Shown here piece after piece: positions 57,657 to 64,000 of a DNA stretch of 64,000 nt (its first letter is position 1; each line of letters opens with the position of its first letter). Made by a program: the position numbers and the translations under genes. Under the pieces are notes generated by a model. It saw nothing but the letters and a program-made list of their open reading frames with translations. It was not told the DNA's origin and made no database searches. This DNA comes from Holtermannia corniformis (lineage: Eukaryota > Basidiomycota > Tremellomycetes > Holtermanniales). The stretch lies in assembly GCA_001599935.1 (NCBI GenBank), contig BCIJ01000009.1, forward strand, positions 524,628 through 588,627, given 5' to 3'.

Positions 57657-60600
57657 CTATACACGATTGACGACCAAGTCCTTGCGCCTCGCCAAGGCTT
57701 CTTCCCGTGGATCATCGCCGTTCAGAGCGAGTCGGCAATCCTGGCACAGACCCTCGACAAGATGCGGGCTCGTTCCTGTGCAACCACAGCAGGCAACAGG
57801 CTGGTCGCGGATCACGAGGCCTTGCTGTCGTCGTGCCTCGACCTTTTCTTCGTAGGCGTCAAAGTCTGCCAGCTGGACAAAGACCTGGACATGCTGCGGA
57901 GTGAATGGGAGCGCCGTGCACTGTGGCCTTAGCCAAGAGCCTCCCTCGTGATTGGGTACGTACCGAAGCAACCCAGCCAGCAAACACGTCGTCCCACCCT
58001 ACGTCGTCAGACTGCACTGCGACAAAGCGCTCGAGATCGTCCTCTTCGATCGGCGTCATCCACCTCGCAATCCCGTACTGCTGTAAGACGCGCAATCGAG
58101 TAAGGGACACCTCGTCGCGCGCTCCACCATCTTCGATCAGAGGAATGGTCGCGGGCAGTTCCAGCTCTTGGCTTGATGCCGGCTCGTGGCATACTTCGTC
58201 TTTCACTTGATTGCCCGCCTGGATCCCGCCACCGGTCAAGTCGAGTCCCAGCGCGGAAGCGCTGCCCGACGTGTCGAGGGTGATCGTCAGGCTGTCCATC
58301 TCGACATCCTCGTCACTGTCGACCGCATCTGCCCCCGTCTTGACTTCGTCCCGCGACAACACTTTTGCCTGGCGAGCGCTGTGCGGACTCTTGGTCGACG
58401 GGCGTAGTCGGCGATCCGAGGTCGCGCGCCGCATGTGCGGTCGCGCAGCCTTCATAAGAGTCGGCAGTCTTGCCTCGAAGAAGTCGCGGTTCTTGTGAAA
58501 CAGGTTTGACCACGTATGCACATTGGTTCCAGGATGCTGCAACGTGAGCAATCTCCCGTGCCGCAGCTGGACATACTTTGCCTGCGAGCGCCGTGATCCA
58601 CGTCGTCCGCGCCGAAGTCTTGGGATCCCACTTGGCAAGGTGGGCATACAAGATCCTGTACCTGTCTGGCATTTCGTCGTCTTCGGTCGTCCATCCTGGT
58701 AACTCGGCGCGCGTCGGCAGGGTGGTCGTTGCAGGTGCCGACGTCACTTCGATCTCGTCACCCGTTTCGTCACTGCTTGAGCTGCCACTCGTCGCGGTCC
58801 TGTACTTGGAACTGCTATTGAGATCAATGAGGCAAGCGTTCGAAGGCCAGCCAACGATGTCGTTATCGCGGTGCAACGCGTTGAAATATCGAGCCGTACG
58901 TGTGGGTCGGGGCGTATCAGAAGTCTAGAAAGTCAGCGCAGCGTCAACAGCCAGCACTCACAATCCTCGCGGCCTCTTGGTACACGGCGATATACTCCTT
59001 TTCCACCTTTGGCCGACGCAGGTCGAGCTTCTCCTTGAGTAATTTCATGTCTTTGTCCAGCGCGGCTCCCTCGCGGTCCATCCAGCGCGCCGGAGGGACA
59101 GACGACGAGACCGATCGACGGGAATTGCCGTCATCACTGCGCCCTATGCCTGTACTCGAGGCAACTGACGGGTCGCGCGAGAATTTGCGATTGCGCGCTA
59201 TCAGTCCCAATGCCCGTAGCTTCGTCTCGTTCGTCTCTTTATCTACCACCGCATCAGTCGACAGATCCGCTCGCAACTGGCGGCCTTACATGACAGCCAC
59301 TCGGCGGCCGTTTTCCTGCACTTGGGCTTCATCTGATAGGGTCAGCGGCGGCCAAACGCAATGGGCGAGCTCACCTTGTCTGCAATCTGCCTCCATATTT
59401 CCTGTGTAGACCAGTGCTTTCGGTGGGCGGTGTTGTGGACGTTGATGAATTCATTGGCTAAATCGTCGGACGTGGAGAAGTCGGGCGTAGGCAAGCGAAT
59501 ACTCGGCGTTGCGGGCGCCACCGTATTGCGCGGCTCGGAATTCCCCTTCGAATGCTTGTCGCTACTGGGCGGCGGGCTGCCGGACTTGAGCGAAGCTGTT
59601 GTTGGCCGCTTCGTTAAGCGCCTCGCAGCGTCCATTGGGCTCTTTGACGTTTCCTCATCCTCGCTTGAAGCTGACACGATGACTCGCTTGCGTTTGGTCA
59701 TCACCTGCGGCAACGTCGCCTTGTCAACGCCTGGCGGTGACTTGAGTGGCGTTTGCTCCTCCCCTGCAACCTCCGCGTTTGGCGCTGTGGGCTCGCTAGC
59801 TGCGAAAACGAGATACGGCAGCACAGCGAGTCGAAGGCCTTTCTGCGCGGACTCGAACACCCAGTGACACGAGAGCGGGATGATGGCTTGCTTTAGCAAC
59901 GCCAAGTGCTTTTCCTCTTTCGCAGTCCGGCCGGGAGGAACGGACAGCAGGATGAATTGCGAGCTTGCGACCTCGGTGCACAGGGTGACATTGTCGATGT
60001 ACTGCGCGATCTTAGTCATTGCAGATAGCAGAGGAACAGAACATACCTTGATGCGGTCCATGATGTTCCAGCGGTCGATGACCGATAACCCATCCTCGAC
60101 ATAGACCTTGATCTCCTCTGGACGTTGTGTTGGTTTCTGCAAAGGATCCTTGAGAGCTGGCTCTTTGGGAATCACCGGCGTCGCTCTCTGACGCGGAACG
60201 AACACGGGGATCGCGTCGTTTGCCAAGACCGTTTCGACGGAGCCGTGCGAGCCCTGCCGAGGGTCTGTAAGGCCCTCATGCCATGACGCGGTGGCAGCAG
60301 ACAGCGGGCGTGCCCACCCAGTACTTTCACGCCGCGCTTGCTGCCACTTGTCCCACCCGGATTCACCGGGTGCTGGAGAGCGCGGCCGGGTGCTGCGTGA
60401 ATAGTGGCGCTGCTTGTAGTTTGGCGGCGAGGTCTGCCATGTGCTGGCAGCGGGCGTCTTGTATGAGGCTGCAGGGGAGACGACGGTGCGTGAGTCCTGC
60501 CGGTCTGGATACTCCTCGGCGTCCTTCGGGATTGACCGCGGCGCGGCCGCATCAGGCCTGGTCGCAGCGGACTCTGAGACAGGCGTAACCGTGGGCCTCG

Positions 60601-61762
60601 ATTGAACAGGCGTCGGTACGCGCAGAGGTGCAGGGCGTTCGACCGGCGGCAGATGGTGCGCCCACTTCTTCGCGACGGGCGTCGGGAGCTGTACCGGTTG
60701 CGGACTCGGCGTCGGAGTCGGCGCACTTGGCGTCCACCGTTTTTCTCGCACTGACTTGCTCTGGGGCGTAGTCTGAGCAGGTGTAGATGCTGGCTGTGGG
60801 GTGACGGTCCGCATCTCGACGTCGGCCATCAATGTTGAGGGCTTGAACTTGGCGAGGTCTGTGCTGTAGTCTTGGAAAGTACAGCGATGGCGCGACCAGG
60901 CGGGGACGTGTACGTTGGCAGATGGGCTTGCGCCAGTCCCCACTGTGGGCGCTGAAATGGTTGTGGTACCCTGAACGGGAGATGTCGTGCTAGGGGCCGG
61001 TTCGATGAGTACGGCGCGAGTGATCGGGCTAGCCACACTGGCGGTCTGCTGCTCGGGCGTTGGTGTTGCTTGCTGCTTGGTAGAAGGTTCGGCAATTGCA
61101 ATAACAACGTCGTGGTCGACCATCACGCCGTCTATCGACTTGACGGCGGCGTCGGACGCAGGGATCACTGGTGCTGCGAGTGCTACCGTTGCCTGCGTTT
61201 CGGAACCAGCGATGGTCACTTGAGGATCGACGGTCGTGAGTGCCGTCTTTGCCACGGATGACGCTTGCGACTCGATGTCCATGTCGCTACTCGAACGGTC
61301 TGCCTTTGGCCCCGTCGGAATCGTGCCGGTCTCCCTTTGCTCCGCTACAGCTCTGGTGGGTAGCGGATTTGCAGGCTCGCCGTCTGGAGACTGCCACGGC
61401 TTTGCACGCTTACTACTGCGATTCTCGTCGCCACGTTTGCGCTTGTCTGCCGGGATCGTGATCGAGATTGGAGCATGTTCTGGTCTGCTGCCTGGCTGCG
61501 CGGGCTCTACTTCGCTGCGGTGCCGGTCCAAGGCTTCACGCCTGCGCTCGTCTTCGCGACGATGAAACTCGTCGACGATGCGGCGGTGACGGTTTTCTTG
61601 CTTGTCATCTGTCGGGGGCGACGTCGGGTGGATCCAGTCAGGGAACAGCGTAGGGTTGTGCGGTGCATACACTGAGTAGAATGCGCCGTCAGGCCTCTGT
61701 AGCCGTGGAACAGCTTGGTACCGATACGTACCCCGCTCAAACTGCTCGCTCACAGACTGCAT
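57657..61762 (-). CDS. large BRCT/Myb-like nuclear protein (Rap1-like architecture)
   Basis: About 1275 residues, seven or so exons. A 440-residue N-terminal region is Pro/Thr/Ser-rich and probably disordered. A BRCT-like module follows (IKVYVEDGLSVIDRWNIMDRI; VASSQFILLSVPP; LLKQAIIPLSCHWVFESAQKG), then a Ser-rich linker and a SANT/Myb-like helix set (RKHWSTQEIWRQIADKMKPK; AAEWLSYKETNETKLRALGL). Further on come HLAKWDPKTSARTTWITALAG and HPGTNVHTWSNLFHKNRDFFEARLP, resembling a second Myb-like domain, and a C-terminal Cys cluster (CCGCTG..CQDC). This layout recalls Rap1/telomere or chromatin proteins, but I cannot name an ortholog. Start ATG 61762; CDS ends TAG 57657. Confidence 0.62.
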
Positions 61763-62330
61763 GCTGAGCTGTGCATGGATGTCTGCGCCGAAAGAGATCA
61801 GACTTCTGCCTGCTTTAGAGAGTGACGGCGCGATAGAGTGACCACACTGATCCGCTGTCGACGGGCGATCGCTCTGGACCGTGCCCCGTGCACAACACCG
61901 TCTGTGCGGGCAAAGGGTCGAACCCGAGTAACGAGTGGCCAGCACACAGGCAATCGTCGTGCATCCCTTTGACTATGCACTGTCGGCAGCGCACGCCCCC
62001 AGGCGGCTGCACGGTGCATTAACGTCTGCACACAGCAGATCCGCCCTGATGAAACGCTACGAGCCGTCCTTTGCGATGGACCTGTGCGCAGCGACCCTGC
62101 ACACGGATCCGCACGTAGGGAGGCAGGCGAGCGCGTCCCGTCTGCGCGCATGCACGCTGAAGAGCATCTGTGCTGCTCTCGCTGATCGGAGCACGATTCC
62201 CGCGCACGCCAACTTGACTGATGCCGACGCTGTCCTCTGCCAAGTGATATTCGGTAGCCAGGCACGGATTAGCCTCTCGGACCGTGACGTTGTGACCGTG
62301 CACCGCTTTCGGCCGGCCAAGCGCTACATA
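61763..62330. other. intergenic region between the BRCT gene and the transposon
   Basis: The promoter of the BRCT/Myb gene and unique flank of the transposable element. Open frames are Arg/Ala-rich and unconvincing. Confidence 0.35.
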
Positions 62331-64000
62331 CAGACGAGCCTCTGTAAATGAGACGAGCATTTTCTAATGATTGGCTCGTCCAATTAGAGAGGCTTCCAAA
62401 TAGAGAACTTTACGTAATCACGGCGTTTCGGCGTTACAAGTTTTGCATGGGGGTTTAAGCCGCGTCTTTACCGCCATCTCAATCACCCATCATCAACCAT
62501 CACTCTACATCCACTTCGATCGGCGTACTTTGCGAGCCTGGCGACGGCTTGAAGTAGGTCTGCAAGGACGTCTGCGAGAGACTCTGGGATCTGGCAAGAC
62601 GCAAGTCTCTCGCAGCGGTCTGCAAGCCAGTACGTAGGCTTTGCCACTCATCACCTTGCGACTCTGCATGAGCTTGCAGAGTCGCAATCGCGGCTTGTAC
62701 CGCATCCTGGGACGGTGCAGCGGCTGCCTGGGAGCCTTGCGATGACCCTGCAGAGCCGTGAGTAGCCACGATCTCGAAATCTGAGTCTGACTCGTATTCC
62801 AAGTAGCTTGCCTCAGCCTCGTCGCGAGCGACGGCGAGGAGCTCTGCCGGCTCCATGGGCTCTGGCGCGTAGTGTCCGGCTTCGTCTTCGCGCGCAACAA
62901 GGTCGTTGATGGCAATGCGGTTCCGGCGCGGGACGATTTCGGCCAGTTCAAGTCGATTCAACGCGTTGGACAAGCCCTCGAGCGCGATTGCAAGCCCTGG
63001 GTCGTGGCTGTGGCCCGAGGTAAGCTCATGCGGCCGTCAAACGCGTTGATACTCACCTGGAACCGTCCTCAGTGATTATCTCAATGTCCAATTCGCCTTC
63101 GGCGTCCTCCTCGCCCGGTAGGATTCCTGACTTGCGCCAGCAGTTGACGATAGTCTCAGACTGCACCATCGACCACGCCTCGCTCGCCAAATTGATCGCC
63201 TCAAGCAGATTCATCCGCCAAATGTCCTTGACGCCGGCAAATCCCTCGTCGAGCCTTCGAACCGCGCGCTCGGCGAATAGACGGCGATAGCAAGCCTTGA
63301 AAGCGGCAATAACACCCTGGTCGAGCGGTTGGATGTGCGAAGTCATGTTGGGAGCGAGGAATTCGAGGTGGATGTTGGTGAGTACGATTGGTGGCTCGTC
63401 CTTGACCGTCTGCTTTGCTGCTTTGGCCTCTGCCTCGGTCTTGAACTTTCTCGGATCGATCTTGGTCTCCTCGCGACTCAACAAAGTGTGTACTTTGGCG
63501 TTGTCGAGGATCAGAACAATCTTGCGTCCTTCCGATGCGAGACGGCGATCCCACGCGTCGATCCAGCGCGTAAAGAGCCACGCCGTCATGTAGGCGCTCT
63601 TCTGATGCGTGTACATGAAGCCGAGCTCACTCGGCGTCTTCTTGTTAAAGCACTGAGGGCGCTCGGCCGTGCCAATGATGAAAGGCTCTTCCTTCTCGCC
63701 CAGAGCGTTGACGGTGAAGGCGTACGTGACGCGCTCGCGAGCCTTCTGCAGGCCAGGCGCCCGTACATGTGCGAGACTGCGGTCTGGGATCATCCTGTGT
63801 ACGGGTGAGTCTCTTTCTGATGTTCTGCGCATGACGTACTTCCAGTACAACCCGGTTTCGTCCATGTTGTACGTGTCTTTGAGCGGGTACTTGGCCAGAA
63901 GGGCTTGCAGACGCCGCCTCTCGGGTGGGACAGTTGTACGATCAACCGATCCGGCTTCTCCGTGCTCGAGGTAGCCGTGCAGACCCTTCCGAAGCTTGAA
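62331..64000 (-). mobile_element. pogo/Tigger-type DNA transposon, right part outside the window
   Basis: A DDE transposase gene plus a 3' flank whose outer end probably starts after the TA at 62329-62330 with CAGACGAGCCTCTG. The flank repeats GACGAGC (62333, 62352) and carries GGCTCGTC (62373-62380) as an inverted copy. TA target duplication and a terminal CAG are typical of pogo-like elements (family knowledge). The matching terminal repeat would lie beyond 64000. Confidence 0.5.
62500..64000 (-). CDS. DDE_1 (pogo/CENP-B-like) transposase, N-terminus outside window
   Basis: The catalytic domain and C-terminus are present; the DNA-binding N-terminus lies beyond the right edge. Visible: KYPLKDTYNMDETGLYWKMIPDRSLA (first D), VTYAFTVNALGEKEEPFIIGTAERPQCFNK, AWLFTRWIDAWDRRL, VLILDNAKVHTL (second D) and FLAPNMTSHIQPLDQGVIAAFKACYRRLF (third D). 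All three acids are intact, so activity is possible. An insert of about 30 residues separates the DNA and LDQG blocks. Two spliceosomal introns (63795-63839, joining YWK to MIPDRSLA; 63008-63056) are needed, uncommon for a cut-and-paste element. The tail ends TYFKPSPGSQSTPIEVDVE. Confidence 0.9.

Noticed and set aside
57465..57932. Plus-strand open frame of about 150 codons
   Set aside because: It lies antisense to the last exon of the BRCT/Myb gene, whose frame, splice sites and stop are coherent; treated as a shadow.

Overview
The window is nuclear DNA from a compact, GC-rich fungal genome, most likely a basidiomycete yeast or small-genome Pucciniomycotina/Ustilaginomycotina species (inference). 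Genes lie head to tail on both strands. Almost every gene is cut by many very short spliceosomal introns (about 41-55 nt) with GT..CTGAC/CTAAC..AG signals, and intergenic gaps are often only 80-500 bp. No bacterial operon, organellar or viral signatures were seen. Gene models were built by hand from splice signals and protein-family recognition. Exon ends are therefore predictions; most CDS spans below include introns.

Layout: 1-478 is the C-terminus of an NRPS-like adenylate-forming reductase. Next come a doubtful small ORF, a kinesin (1071-4131), RFC3 and ATG9 sharing a divergent promoter, a TVP38-type Golgi membrane protein, a PhyH-type dioxygenase, an NFKBIL1/J-like protein and eEF1B-alpha (to 15941). 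From 15.9 to 19.7 kb lies a gene-poor island with four related ~100-residue ORFans on the minus strand, one of them broken, and a nested inverted-repeat structure. From 19.7 to 34.8 kb are glycogen debranching enzyme, a small orphan gene, pirin, CIA1, a CobW/ZNG1 GTPase, two tandem glutathione transferases and an MDR reductase. From 35.2 to 45.7 kb are ribosomal proteins eL42 and uS13, HIS5, the Phe-tRNA synthetase alpha subunit, a small ORF, an AMMECR1 protein and a large F-box protein. From 45.8 to 57.5 kb are phosphofructokinase, an SSH4-like Rsp5 adaptor, a Sua5 protein apparently fused to an unknown N-terminal region, a cyclophilin, IDH1 and a small basic protein. From 57.6 kb to the end are a large BRCT/Myb-like nuclear protein and a pogo/Tigger-type DDE transposase running off the right edge.

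Most genes are housekeeping: translation (eEF1B, eL42, uS13, FRS2, Sua5), carbon metabolism (GDB1, PFK, IDH1), replication (RFC3), autophagy (ATG9), Fe-S and metal handling (CIA1, ZNG1-like) and trafficking (TVP38, SSH4, kinesin). The most unusual observations are the small ORFan family, microexons of 5, 6 and 9 nt in the CobW and eL42 genes (with the eL42 start codon split by an intron), the in-frame Sua5 fusion, and a GGGGGTTAAC element about 105-112 bp upstream of two translation genes.
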